Below, piece after piece: positions 31,960 to 40,567 of a DNA stretch of 64,000 nucleotides. Every line of letters starts with the position of its first letter. The first letter of the stretch is position 1. Below the pieces are notes generated by a model. That model was not told the origin of the DNA. It ran no database searches and saw only the letters and a program-made list of their open reading frames with translations. Position numbers and translations under genes: made by a program. The stretch lies in contig NZ_BMXQ01000001.1 of the NCBI RefSeq assembly GCF_014651835.1, positions 2,308,801 to 2,372,800 on the forward strand. The letters are read 5' to 3'. Source of the DNA: Pigmentiphaga litoralis. GTDB taxonomy: Bacteria; Pseudomonadota; Gammaproteobacteria; Burkholderiales; Burkholderiaceae_B.

Positions 31960-33273
31960 TTATTCCATTCCGGTGGCGGTGAGCACGATGCTGAGCGAGG
32001 TCGTCATGGCCTTGACCATGGGGCCCTTCTCGACGTCCGTCCACTCGTCCAGCGAATGGCTGCGGCCGCTCTTGCCGATGTCGCCACGGCCGATGGTCAG
32101 GGCGGGAATGCCAAGGTTCATCGGCATGTTGGAGTCGGTGGAACTCCAGTTGAAGTTGGGCTTGTAGCCGGCCGCTTCGATGGCCGTCTTGGCGATCTGC
32201 ACGATCTCGGCGTTCATGTCGGTGCTCCCGGCGGGGCGGTCACCAATAAGCTTTGCCTCCACCGTGATCTTTGCGTCTTTCGTGGACCGGGCAAAATTCT
32301 CGCCATCGGCGGCGTCTTGCACGATCTTCAGCAGACGATCTTCCACACGCTTGAGCTCGTCCACCGATTCGGAGCGCATGTCGACTTCCATCCAGCTGCT
32401 TACCGGGATCGAGTTGACGGACGTGCCGCCACCGATCAAGCCAATGCTGTAGGTGGTCTTGGGCGTGGCGGGCACCTGGATGCGCGAAAACTCCGCTGCA
32501 GCCTGCGCCTGCGCGAACATCGGATTGACGGCGCCAAAGGCACTGTAGCTGTGGCCGCCCGGACCGTTGAACGTGATGCGGTAACGCTTTGAGCCCACGC
32601 CGCCGTGCGTCACCCGGTTGATGTCGCCGGACTCTACCGAGAAGAATGACTTGATCTTGTCCTTGTAGGCACCCTTGGTGAACAGATAGCGCACGCCGCG
32701 CAGGTCGCCCGGGCCTTCTTCACCCACAGTACCGACGAACAGGATGTCGTCGCGCGTGTTGACGCCGGCGGCCTTCATGGCACGCACAAAACCGAGCAAC
32801 ACCGCCAGGCTCGTGCTGTCGTCACCGATGCCTGGCGCGTACAGCTTGGTGCCTTGACGCTTGACCTTGACGTCGGTGCCGGCGGGGAACACGGTGTCCA
32901 GATGGGCCGAGACCACCACCACCTTGCCGTCACTGCGCGTGCCCTTGCGCAGGCCCAGCACGTTGCCTTCCGGATCGATCTGCACGTCGCTCAGGCCAAC
33001 CGCCTTGAGCATCCTGGCGAACTCCTCGGCACGTTCCTTTTCCGCAAAGGGCGGAGCCGGAATTTCGGTCAGCTTGATGGCTTCTTCAACGATCCGTCCA
33101 TGCTCCTTGTCGAGCGTTGCAGCGGCGCTTTTGAAGACCGGACTGGCCAGAACCCGCTGCACCTGCGCGGCGGGATCGGCAGTCTGGGCGTGTGCTGCGC
33201 TGGCCGCCAAGGCGACGCAGGCAAGGGTCAATGAAAGCGCGGAAAGCGGGAACGGCGAGTAGAAAGATTTCAT
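31960..33273 (-). CDS. secreted M20 family metallopeptidase
   Basis: A 437-residue zinc peptidase with a Sec signal ending A-A-H-A-Q-T. Metal and catalytic segments are S-A-H-L-D-T-V near residue 120, G-I-G-D-D-S-T-S near residue 151 (bridging Asp), V-G-E-E-G-P-G-D near residue 187 (catalytic Glu pair), and a dimerisation domain in the middle. M20 enzymes are di- or tripeptidases, carboxypeptidases or acylases; the signal peptide places this one in the periplasm. It is the first gene of a leftward operon with the CxxC protein, ATPase and permease. A dyad (33303-33328) lies just upstream. The start at 33273 is where the signal peptide begins. Confidence 0.87.
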   Translation of the reverse strand: MKSFYSPFPLSALSLTLACVALAASAAHAQTADPAAQVQRVLASPVFKSAAATLDKEHGRIVEEAIKLTEIPAPPFAEKERAEEFARMLKAVGLSDVQIDPEGNVLGLRKGTRSDGKVVVVSAHLDTVFPAGTDVKVKRQGTKLYAPGIGDDSTSLAVLLGFVRAMKAAGVNTRDDILFVGTVGEEGPGDLRGVRYLFTKGAYKDKIKSFFSVESGDINRVTHGGVGSKRYRITFNGPGGHSYSAFGAVNPMFAQAQAAAEFSRIQVPATPKTTYSIGLIGGGTSVNSIPVSSWMEVDMRSESVDELKRVEDRLLKIVQDAADGENFARSTKDAKITVEAKLIGDRPAGSTDMNAEIVQIAKTAIEAAGYKPNFNWSSTDSNMPMNLGIPALTIGRGDIGKSGRSHSLDEWTDVEKGPMVKAMTTSLSIVLTATGME

Positions 33274-33302
33274 CAAGTTCGACCACAAAGGTTCGCAAGT
33301 CA

Positions 33303-33328
33303 GTGAATATATCACCCGTATTGGTGAT
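33303..33328. promoter_or_regulatory. candidate operator upstream of the M20/ABC operon
   Basis: Two overlapping dyads lie 30-55 bp upstream of the M20 start: GTGA-ATATA-TCAC (33303-33315) and ATCACC-CGTATT-GGTGAT (33311-33328). They cover the probable -10 region on the minus strand. A Zur-type metal repressor is possible, but the match to a known box is not convincing by eye. Confidence 0.5.
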
Positions 33329-33333
33329 TATCC

Positions 33334-33385
33334 GTAAGCGTTTTACCTAGCGTGCGCTAGGGCTGCGCAGGAAAAAAACGCTTAC
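33334..33385. repeat. nested inverted repeat
   Basis: Outer arms GTAAGCGTTTT (33334-33344) and AAAACGCTTAC (33375-33385) are perfect, and the 30-nt interior contains a second perfect stem CCTAGCG-TG-CGCTAGG (33346-33361). It lies between the M20 promoter and the end of the LysR gene. Confidence 0.8.
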
Positions 33386-33395
33386 AGGCAACCGC

Positions 33396-34316
33396 CTAAG
33401 CATGCCAGTTTCCGTCAAGGCTCCTTCGATGCTTCTCGAACACACCGAGCAGATGGTCGAGCAGTGCACGCGTCTTTGCCGACAGGTTGCTTCTTGTCGG
33501 GAATACGGCATAGATGTCCGCGGCGGGCAGCTGCCACTTGGGCAGCACCGGTCTGAGGGTGCCCGCTTGCAGCATAGGCGCCACTTCCCACAGTGAACGG
33601 ATCAGGATGCCGTGGGCATCCAATGCCCAGCTGACGGCGCACTCGCCATCGTTCGAGGCCAGTGGCCCACGCACCTTGACCTTCTCTGATGCCGCGCCGG
33701 AGCGCAGATGCCACGTGCCGAAGGTTTCGTCATTCTCTTGAATGAAGATGCAGGCGTGCTGTGCCAGCTCGCGCGGGGTCTGGGGTTCGCCTCGCGCTGC
33801 AAGATAGGCGTCGGCCGCGCACAGTATTCGCCGGTTGTGGGCGAGCAGTCGCGCGGTCAACGTTGAATCGGGCAGATCACCGAAGCGGATCTGCAGATCG
33901 AATCCCTGATCGACCAGATTGACCGGCCTGTCGGTCAAGGTCAGCTGCAATTCCACGTCGCGATAGGTTCTTGCAAAGGCAGACAACGCCGGCGCAATGT
34001 GCTTGCGGCCAAAACCCAGCGTTGCCACCACTCGCAAGATGCCGCGCGGAACCGCCTGGGCGCCTGCCACTTTGCGCTCGAGGATTTCCAGGTCTTCCAG
34101 GACCTTTGCACCCTCCACTAGATACAGCTCGCCTTCAGGAGTCAGGCTCGCGCGTCGCGTGGTCCGTTGCATCAGCCGCACGCCTAGCCGGCGTTCAATG
34201 ACCACCAGCCGTTTGCTGACGGCAGGTGGCGTGACACCCAGGTGCTGCGCGGCTTCGCGGAGGCTTTCCGCCTTCGCCACCACAGCGAAAAACTCCAGGT
34301 CGGATATGGCGTCCAT
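33396..34316 (-). CDS. LysR family transcriptional regulator
   Basis: A 306-residue LysR protein of the CrgA-like type. It starts M-D-A-I-S-D-L-E-F-F and has the helix-turn-helix L-R-E-A-A-Q-H-L-G-V-T-P-P-A-V-S-K-R-L. The C-terminal part has G-R-K-H-I-A-P near residue 107 and R-F-G-D-L-P near residue 145. It diverges from a Bug gene followed by LeuC/LeuD-type genes, with an AT-rich spacer holding an AATAAT-GA-ATTATT dyad, so it probably controls that operon. The start at 34316 fits the family; the longer frame from 34343 adds nine residues. Confidence 0.9.
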   Translation of the reverse strand: MDAISDLEFFAVVAKAESLREAAQHLGVTPPAVSKRLVVIERRLGVRLMQRTTRRASLTPEGELYLVEGAKVLEDLEILERKVAGAQAVPRGILRVVATLGFGRKHIAPALSAFARTYRDVELQLTLTDRPVNLVDQGFDLQIRFGDLPDSTLTARLLAHNRRILCAADAYLAARGEPQTPRELAQHACIFIQENDETFGTWHLRSGAASEKVKVRGPLASNDGECAVSWALDAHGILIRSLWEVAPMLQAGTLRPVLPKWQLPAADIYAVFPTRSNLSAKTRALLDHLLGVFEKHRRSLDGNWHA

Positions 34317-34346
34317 TGTTGAATCCAAAGAAACAAAGAACAAATT

Positions 34347-34360
34347 AATAATGAATTATT
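34347..34360. promoter_or_regulatory. AT-rich dyad in LysR/Bug divergent spacer
   Basis: AATAAT-GA-ATTATT, a perfect 14-bp palindrome in the only strongly AT-rich spacer of this region, followed by AACTATT direct repeats. It is a candidate binding site of the divergent LysR protein. Confidence 0.5.
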
Positions 34361-34417
34361 CAATAACTATTAACTATTATGATGGCTACACATAATCGAT
34401 AACAACAGGAGACCGTC

Positions 34418-35380
34418 ATGTTCCAACGAAAAATTCTGCTTGCTCTGTGCGCCTTGCTTGCGTCGTCCACCGCTGCGGCGCAGGCCTACCCGGATCGGCC
34501 GGTCAAGATGATCGTTCCGTACGCGCCCGGGGGCAGTGCCGATATCGTGGCGCGGATGATCAGCGATGAATGGGGCAAAGCGCTTGGGCGGCCGATGGTG
34601 ATCGAAAACAAGGGTGGCGCGGGCGGCAACATTGGCGTCGACGCCGTCGCCAAGTCCGCGGCGGATGGGTACACCATTGGTCTGCAGACCGTCTCGCTCG
34701 CCATCAATCCCGCGCTCGTGTCCAAGATGCCGTATGACACCTTGAAGGACCTCGCACCGATCGGCATGGTCGCAAGCTCGCAGCACGTTCTCGTGGTGAA
34801 CGACAAAATCCCCGCAAAAAACGTGAAGGAACTGATTGAGTTGGCCAGGAGCAAGCCGGGCGAATTGAGCTACGCGTCTGCCGGTCCGGGCAGCACGTTC
34901 CATATGGCGGCCGAGTTGTTCCGGGCGGTCAGCGCCACCAACATCGTCCACGTGCCCTATCGCGGAGGTGGCCCCGCGCTGATCGATACGATCAGTGGGC
35001 AGGTGCAGATGTCTTTCCCCGTGCTGTCCGCCGCGCGCGGCCAGGTGCAGGCAGGGAAGCTGCGTGCCTTGGGAGTCACCGGTCCCGCTCGCTCGCCGCT
35101 GATGCCCGACGTGCCAACCATCGCGGAAGCCGGCCTTCCCAATTACTCGTTCGAAACATGGTTCATGGTGTTCGCTCCGGCAAACACGCCGCAGCCGGTC
35201 ATGGACAAACTCAACCAGACGCTCAACGCCGTGCTGACCGCGTCCGCGACCCGCGAACGTATGACCAGGGAAGGGTTTGAAGCCTTGCCAACCTCGGCCG
35301 CCGAGGCCCGCAGCCGTCTCCAGAAGGAAATGCCCCAGTGGTCCAAGCTTGTGAAGGACCGCGGCATCACCATGGAGTGA
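34418..35380 (+). CDS. Bug/TctC family solute receptor
   Basis: A 320-residue receptor with a Sec signal ending T-A-A-A-Q-A. It has P-V-K-M-I-V-P-Y-A-P-G-G-S-A-D-I, H-V-P-Y-R-G-G and P-D-V-P-T-I-A-E-A-G. CAGGAG precedes the ATG. It is first in a rightward operon with LeuC/LeuD-type genes and divergent from a LysR gene. The neighbouring hydro-lyase suggests that its ligand is a branched or unsaturated di- or tricarboxylate, for example a citraconate-, mesaconate- or isopropylmalate-like acid. Confidence 0.9.
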   Translation: MFQRKILLALCALLASSTAAAQAYPDRPVKMIVPYAPGGSADIVARMISDEWGKALGRPMVIENKGGAGGNIGVDAVAKSAADGYTIGLQTVSLAINPALVSKMPYDTLKDLAPIGMVASSQHVLVVNDKIPAKNVKELIELARSKPGELSYASAGPGSTFHMAAELFRAVSATNIVHVPYRGGGPALIDTISGQVQMSFPVLSAARGQVQAGKLRALGVTGPARSPLMPDVPTIAEAGLPNYSFETWFMVFAPANTPQPVMDKLNQTLNAVLTASATRERMTREGFEALPTSAAEARSRLQKEMPQWSKLVKDRGITME

Positions 35381-35434
35381 CGGGCCTTGCCCAACGCGCC
35401 TGACCATCCACCTTCCCACTTCACCTGACATCCC

Positions 35435-36850
35435 ATGCAGCTACGCACCCTCTATCAGAAGCTTATCGAAGGCCACACGGTCGCGACCCTTGATGAACAG
35501 AACATCCTGCTCTTTTGCGACCTGCATTTGATGAACGAGTACACCAGTCCCCAGGCGTTTGCAGGACTGTACGAGGAAGGCAGAGGGGTTGCGATGCCGG
35601 GTCAGAACGTGGCCGTGGTCAGCCACATCATCCCCACCCACCCCGGGACGATCCGGGTGATTGCCGACCCGGCGTCGGCACTGCAGGCGACCAACCTGAA
35701 GAAGAACTGCGACACCTTCAACATTCCGCTGTTTGACACGAACGATGCGCTTCAGGGCATCGAGCATGTGGTGGCTCCCGAGCATGGCATGATCCGCCCC
35801 GGCATGGTCGTCATTTGCGGTGACAGCCATACGACGACCTACGGCGCGCTGGGCGCGCTGGGCTTCGGGATCGGCACGACAGAAGTCGAGCACGTCCTGG
35901 CGACGCAGACGCTTGTCTATCGCGTCGCGAAAACAATGCGCATTCATGTCGAAGGCGCGCTGGGATCCGGCGTCACCGCAAAAGACCTGGTGTTGGCAAT
36001 CATTGGTCACATCGGAGCGCAAGGTGCCAGAGGGTACGTGGTGGAATACACAGGCGCTGCAATCGATGCGCTGTCGATCGAAGCGCGGTTCACGCTCTGC
36101 AACATGATCGTCGAAGCCGGCGCGCGCGGCGCACTGATCAGCCCGGACCAGAAGGCGATCGACTACGTGCTGTCACGCGCGCCGGATCTTTCGGGCGCCT
36201 ACCGCGACGCGGCCCTGGCAGCATGGCAAGCACTGGATTCCGATGACGGCGCTTCCTTTGATGCGCAGGTGGATATCGACGCCGCCAGGGTCGGACCTCA
36301 AGTCACCTGGGGAACCAGTCCGGACCAGGTCATCGCGGTGGACGGCCGGATACCCGCACTGCACGAACTGAGCGACGGTGCGCTGCGTTCCAGTGCGGAG
36401 CGGGCGATGGCATACACGGGGCTAACAGCCGGCGATGCGATCGCAGGCACGGCCATCCAACATGTGTTCATCGGGTCCTGCACCAACGGGCGGATCGAAG
36501 ACCTGCGCGCCGCAGCCGCGGTCGTACGCGGCCGCAACGTGGCAGCCGGCGTGCGTGCGATGGTCGTGCCAGGATCTGGCGCCGTGAAAACCGCTGCAGA
36601 GGCCGAAGGCCTGGATCGCGTCTTCAAGGACGCCGGTTTCGAGTGGCGCAACGCGGGCTGTTCGATGTGCCTGGCCATGAACGATGACGTGCTCAAAGAA
36701 GGGGTGCGCTGCGCGTCGACCACCAACCGCAATTTCGAGGGACGGCAAGGCCGCGGTGCCATTACTCATCTGATGAGCCCTGCCATGTCTGCCGCTGCCG
36801 CCGTTACCGGCTACATCACCGACGTTCGCGAACTGAAGGAACTGCAATGA
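35435..36850 (+). CDS. LeuC-type hydro-lyase large subunit (aconitase superfamily)
   Basis: A 471-residue protein with the [4Fe-4S] ligand Cys residues in G-S-C-T-N-G near residue 348 and G-C-S-M-C-L-A-M-N near residue 408, as in 3-isopropylmalate dehydratase. C-G-D-S-H-T-T-T-Y-G-A near residue 128 and T-S-P-Q-A-F near residue 35 are also family-typical. It dehydrates and rehydrates a hydroxy-dicarboxylate together with the small subunit, whose gene overlaps by 4 bp. Its setting (LysR, two Bug receptors, no leuB or leuA) argues for a catabolic paralogue acting on a citraconate, dimethylmaleate or similar acid instead of leucine synthesis. The true biosynthetic leuCD is probably elsewhere. Confidence 0.85.
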   Translation: MQLRTLYQKLIEGHTVATLDEQNILLFCDLHLMNEYTSPQAFAGLYEEGRGVAMPGQNVAVVSHIIPTHPGTIRVIADPASALQATNLKKNCDTFNIPLFDTNDALQGIEHVVAPEHGMIRPGMVVICGDSHTTTYGALGALGFGIGTTEVEHVLATQTLVYRVAKTMRIHVEGALGSGVTAKDLVLAIIGHIGAQGARGYVVEYTGAAIDALSIEARFTLCNMIVEAGARGALISPDQKAIDYVLSRAPDLSGAYRDAALAAWQALDSDDGASFDAQVDIDAARVGPQVTWGTSPDQVIAVDGRIPALHELSDGALRSSAERAMAYTGLTAGDAIAGTAIQHVFIGSCTNGRIEDLRAAAAVVRGRNVAAGVRAMVVPGSGAVKTAAEAEGLDRVFKDAGFEWRNAGCSMCLAMNDDVLKEGVRCASTTNRNFEGRQGRGAITHLMSPAMSAAAAVTGYITDVRELKELQ

Positions 36851-37491
36851 CCCACCCGACGCGGATCGAGGGGCGCGCCGCAGCCCTTCGCATCGAGAAC
36901 CTGGATACCGACCAGATCATGCCGAAGCAGTTTCTGCGCGGCATCGACAAAGCGGGACTGAAGGAAGGACTGCTCCACGATCTGCGCTTCGATACGCAAG
37001 GCAAGCTACGCCCCGGCTTCGTCCTGAATCAGGACGCCTACGCCGACGCCTCCGTGCTCATCGCCGGCTCGAACTTTGGCTGCGGGTCCAGCCGCGAACA
37101 CGCGGTCTGGGGACTGCAACAGTTCGGGATCAAGGCCATCGTTGCGTCAAGCTATGCCGAGATCTTTCACTCGAACGCGATGAACAATCGTCTGTTGCTC
37201 GTGTCGCTTCCACCGGAAACGATCGAACGACTCATGGCCGATGCGGACGATCCGGACAACAACGGAATCATCATCGATATCGAATCGCAACAGGTGCGCA
37301 GCCGCAGCGTGCAGGCAAGCTTCGACCTGGTGCCTCGGCATCGCCGGATGTTCCTGGAAGGTCTCGACAACATCGGTTTGTCGATGACCTATCGCGACGA
37401 GATCGATCGCTTTGCCAGGACCCATTGGCAGCAACAGCCGTGGCTGAAAGACGTCGCCGCATTGACGCGGCAACGCCTGGCTTCTCGGTAA
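36847..37491 (+). CDS. LeuD-type hydro-lyase small subunit
   Basis: A 214-residue swivel-domain protein. It has N-L-D-T-D-Q-I-M-P-K-Q-F-L near residue 20, G-S-N-F-G-C-G-S-S-R-E-H-A-V-W-G near residue 75 (substrate-binding loop) and S-Y-A-E-I-F-H-S-N near residue 101. It forms the active enzyme with the LeuC-type subunit encoded just upstream (ATGA overlap). Length is usual for bacterial LeuD. The gene converges with the next Bug gene, with 21 bp between the stops. Confidence 0.88.
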   Translation: MTHPTRIEGRAAALRIENLDTDQIMPKQFLRGIDKAGLKEGLLHDLRFDTQGKLRPGFVLNQDAYADASVLIAGSNFGCGSSREHAVWGLQQFGIKAIVASSYAEIFHSNAMNNRLLLVSLPPETIERLMADADDPDNNGIIIDIESQQVRSRSVQASFDLVPRHRRMFLEGLDNIGLSMTYRDEIDRFARTHWQQQPWLKDVAALTRQRLASR

Positions 37492-37512
37492 GGACGAACC
37501 GGCGCTGCGCGG

Positions 37513-38541
37513 CTACTCCTGGACCGCGAGTCCCGCAGCCTTGATCACCTTGCTGAACTTGGCCACGTCCTTTTCGAGCCATTTGCCGGCATCGGCTGCG
37601 CCAATGAAGGTGGGCTGGACATCGAGCTCATTCAACTTCCTGACGATGTCCGCATCCCTCATTGCGGTTCTCAACGCATCTTCGAGTCTGGCGATCACGC
37701 TTGCTGGCGTCCGGGCGGGTGCGGACAGCGTCACGAGCTGCTCGTTGCTGTCCATTTCCGGAAAGCCCTGCTCGCCGGTGGTCAAGACTTTCGGCATCGC
37801 CTTGATTCGCTCGGGTCGCTGCACAGCGATGTTGTGGATGCCATTTCCCTCATAGTTGCGCACGATGGAACTGTAGGGCAGCGCGCAGGCCTGCACCTCT
37901 CCCGTGCGCAGGCCGGTCAGCGCGGGCGCCACGCCGTTGTACGGAACGTGAATGACGTCCAAGGGCTTGCCTGTCCTGGACTTCACCAGGTCCTTGAACA
38001 TTTCCAGCTGCAGATGGTTCAGGCCGCTCACCCCCGTCGTACAAAAACTCAGGCTTCCGGGTTTGTCCTGCGCCAGCTTGGCAAGTTCAGGCAGCGTCTT
38101 TGCGGGCGAACTCGCGGTGACTGCGAACAGCGAGGTGTATATCGCAACGCCCCCGAGTGGCGTGAAGTCCTTCAGCGTGTATTTGAAGTTCGGCACGATC
38201 AGGTTCAAGAAGCCGAACGCAGACCCCGACGCAATGAACAGGGTGTATCCGTCGGGCTTGGCTTGCGCAACGTAGCGCGCACCTACGGCGCTGCCTGCCC
38301 CCGGGCGGTTCACGATCAGCACCGGCTGGCCTAATTGCGCACGCAGTTTTTCCGCGATGACGCGGGCTGTCGTATCCAGGCTTCCGCCTGGCGCAAAAGG
38401 AACAACGATGCTTACGGGCTGCGCGGGAAAAGGTGAATCGGCAGCGCGTGCCGTGCTCACCCCGAGGGCAATGGTGCCGACAATCAACAGAACGCGGGCT
38501 GGCACCGGAGCGCCGTGCAGAATGCGCGGGAATATTCTCAT
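37513..38541 (-). CDS. Bug/TctC family solute receptor
   Basis: A 342-residue receptor with a long head and Sec signal ending S-T-A-R-A-A-D. It has P-V-S-I-V-V-P-F-A-P-G-G-S-L-D and a less usual H-V-P-Y-N-G in place of the common Y-K-G or Y-R-G, so ligand contacts may differ. The later block is L-T-T-G-E-Q-G-F-P. It lies 49 bp downstream of the Rieske oxygenase gene on the same strand and probably delivers that enzyme's aromatic substrate. The ribosome site is weak, so translation may depend on coupling. Confidence 0.88.
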   Translation of the reverse strand: MRIFPRILHGAPVPARVLLIVGTIALGVSTARAADSPFPAQPVSIVVPFAPGGSLDTTARVIAEKLRAQLGQPVLIVNRPGAGSAVGARYVAQAKPDGYTLFIASGSAFGFLNLIVPNFKYTLKDFTPLGGVAIYTSLFAVTASSPAKTLPELAKLAQDKPGSLSFCTTGVSGLNHLQLEMFKDLVKSRTGKPLDVIHVPYNGVAPALTGLRTGEVQACALPYSSIVRNYEGNGIHNIAVQRPERIKAMPKVLTTGEQGFPEMDSNEQLVTLSAPARTPASVIARLEDALRTAMRDADIVRKLNELDVQPTFIGAADAGKWLEKDVAKFSKVIKAAGLAVQE

Positions 38542-38590
38542 GGGTCTCGTGGTCTTTTTGATTAGAGAGATGCGGACAGGCGGACCACGG

Positions 38591-39868
38591 TTATGCAGTC
38601 GGAAGGTCCTGCCACTGTGCCGTGCGCATCAGTTCGTCGGAATCCGTGGGGTCGATGCTGTCGGGCAGTACCGCCTGCGTGGCGCGGACGCTGTACAGCT
38701 GCGGCATGGCGGGGCCGACCGGGCGCCGGCCGTCCTGATGGTCGAGCGCGGCGTCGATGAGCAGGCGGCGCATGGCAACTACCGCGCGGTCACTGCTCCC
38801 CAGATGTTCACGTGTCCTGTCGACAATGGGTCCGGCAGACTCGGTGACCATTGCATCCTGTGCGCGGATGCCTGCGATGCCCGTAAAGGTGGCGGTCTTT
38901 TGCAGATGCCGGTCGATGAGGTAATCGTTGTCGAGGCGTTCCACCGGGCGCGTCGTTCCAGCAATGACCTTCCGATGGGCGTACTCGCCGTTGCGCCAGG
39001 CGCTCAGTTCCTTCTCGTCCAGCGGCCGGTCGGGACGGAAGGTGGCACAGAGCACCCAGCAACGTTCATCATTCATGGGCACCCACATGCGCACCAGCCT
39101 GGCTTCCGCAGGATGAGGGGGAATCATCGTGTAGAACGGCAGCAGGAACTGATTCAACCGCCAGTAGCGCTGGCTTCCTTCGACGCGGCGTCCATTGCAG
39201 GCGATGAAGCCGGACGGGCTCGGCACGATTTTCCAGAGCGGCGCCTTGTCGTCCCGAAAGAATCGGCCCGTCAGGGCGCGGTCGTCGTCGTGGGTCTTGT
39301 CCACCAGGCTATGCAGGAAGCCCACATGCGCGCTGTCCAGTTCGCCTTCCATGGCCTGGGCATAGTTGCAATCCTGTTCCCAACGCGACACGTAGACATG
39401 CGAGGCCGGCAGCCCAAGCCACTCAAGGTCAGGCAACGGAGGCACCCTGTCCGGCTCGCCCAGGTACACCCAGAGCACGCCCCCCGCCAGGCGCGCCGGA
39501 TAGGCGCGAGCACGCACCTTGCAGCGCATGGGGCTGTCCGCGCTTTCCGTCGGCATGTCCAGGCACTCGCCATCCACCCCGAACTTCCAGCCGTGATACA
39601 CGCAACGCACACCGCCCTCCTCGTTGCGGCCGAAGAACAGGCTGGCCCCGCGATGGGGGCAATGCTGGTCGAGCACGCCGACACGACCTTGCGTATCGCG
39701 AAAGACAACGAGCGCTTCGCCGAGCAACTGCAGCCGGACGGGGGGCTCGTCGACACCCGGCACTTCGGCTTCCGTCATTGCCGGCGTCCAGAAGCAGCGC
39801 ATCAACTGGCCCATCGGCGTATCGGCGTTGGTGCGGGTAAGCAGGTCGTTGTTTTCTTTGCTGAGCAT
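38591..39868 (-). CDS. Rieske [2Fe-2S] oxygenase alpha subunit (phthalate dioxygenase-like)
   Basis: A 425-residue ring-hydroxylating oxygenase. The Rieske cluster ligands lie in C-P-H-R-G-A near residue 70 and C-V-Y-H-G-W near residue 89. The mononuclear iron site is in E-L-D-S-A-H-V-G-F-L-H near residue 177, with a further acidic ligand expected in the C-terminal third. The single-subunit form with this spacing is closest to phthalate 4,5-dioxygenase, phenoxybenzoate dioxygenase and vanillate demethylase-type enzymes. No reductase gene is in the cluster, so it must borrow one. It lies between a MarR regulator and a Bug receptor on the minus strand, a compact aromatic uptake-oxygenation unit. 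Confidence 0.9.
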   Translation of the reverse strand: MLSKENNDLLTRTNADTPMGQLMRCFWTPAMTEAEVPGVDEPPVRLQLLGEALVVFRDTQGRVGVLDQHCPHRGASLFFGRNEEGGVRCVYHGWKFGVDGECLDMPTESADSPMRCKVRARAYPARLAGGVLWVYLGEPDRVPPLPDLEWLGLPASHVYVSRWEQDCNYAQAMEGELDSAHVGFLHSLVDKTHDDDRALTGRFFRDDKAPLWKIVPSPSGFIACNGRRVEGSQRYWRLNQFLLPFYTMIPPHPAEARLVRMWVPMNDERCWVLCATFRPDRPLDEKELSAWRNGEYAHRKVIAGTTRPVERLDNDYLIDRHLQKTATFTGIAGIRAQDAMVTESAGPIVDRTREHLGSSDRAVVAMRRLLIDAALDHQDGRRPVGPAMPQLYSVRATQAVLPDSIDPTDSDELMRTAQWQDLPTA

Positions 39869-39898
39869 GATTCCGGTCGTTCGTCTAGGTGAAGGATG

Positions 39899-40474
39899 TC
39901 AATCCACGCGGTCGGCGTCGACGTGGTCGTCGCCCAGATTCGGCAGATTCTCGATCAGCCTGCGCAAGTCGGCCCGCAAGCGTTTGACCTGCGCGGCGCT
40001 CATGCCTTGCGTCAGTTGCGCATCGCGTTGCCTTGCGGCGGTGTGGAGATCTTCGGCAAGTGACTGGCCGGCTTTTGTCAGGCTGATAGTCATTTCGCGC
40101 CCGTGACGCGCCAGCGTGACGAGGCCTTGCTGACTCAAGACTTGCAAGCTGCGGCTGGCCGCAGCCTTGTCGACATCGGCGGCGGCCGCGACGAACGCGG
40201 CGCTGCACTCATGCTCTACGCCCAAGGCCATCATGAGCCGGTACTCCGTCATTCCGATGTCCCATCGCTGCATGTAATACGTCGACGCGCATTGGCTCAG
40301 GCGGACCGACAGGCTGGTGATCAGCCAACCCATGAAGTCATCGGCGAGCGCCGGAAGCGGCCGCTCTACCACGGGGTCGACATGGTTGCCGCCGGACGGC
40401 GCCGCTTTGCGCGTGCGAAGCGGTAGCGGTTGCGGTGTCCGCAAGGCTGCGGAAATGTTTTTTTTGGCTGGCAT
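39899..40474 (-). CDS. MarR family transcriptional regulator
   Basis: A 191-residue regulator with an unusually long N-terminal tail (about 45 residues, basic and Pro-rich) before a MarR domain. The recognition helix is in V-D-K-A-A-A-S-R-S-L-Q-V-L near residue 102 and the wing has L-A-R-H-G-R-E-M-T-I-S-L-T near residue 120. It is the first gene of the leftward unit with the Rieske oxygenase and Bug receptor, and diverges from a secreted hydrolase gene. Two abutting copies of GTTGA-N4-TCAAC lie in the shared spacer, the classic type of MarR site, so it very probably controls both directions. A shorter start inside the tail is possible. Confidence 0.87.
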   Translation of the reverse strand: MPAKKNISAALRTPQPLPLRTRKAAPSGGNHVDPVVERPLPALADDFMGWLITSLSVRLSQCASTYYMQRWDIGMTEYRLMMALGVEHECSAAFVAAAADVDKAAASRSLQVLSQQGLVTLARHGREMTISLTKAGQSLAEDLHTAARQRDAQLTQGMSAAQVKRLRADLRRLIENLPNLGDDHVDADRVD

Positions 40475-40505
40475 CTGGCAATGACATGCAGGAGAAGTGT
40501 AGATT

Positions 40506-40533
40506 GTTGATATCTCAACGTTGAGTTGTCAAC
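40506..40533. promoter_or_regulatory. tandem MarR-type operators
   Basis: GTTGA-TATC-TCAAC (40506-40519) is directly followed by GTTGA-GTTG-TCAAC (40520-40533); each is a perfect dyad, and the junction makes CTCAACGTTGAG. They lie midway between the divergent MarR and secreted hydrolase genes. Confidence 0.8.
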
Positions 40534-40567
40534 TATGGGATCCACTGACTTCAAAGGAACGACCGCA

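Noticed and set aside
35435-37491. LeuC/LeuD genes considered as the leucine biosynthetic leuCD
   Set aside because: No leuA, leuB or other biosynthetic gene nearby; they lie between Bug receptors and a LysR gene, so I kept a general hydro-lyase call without the gene symbol.
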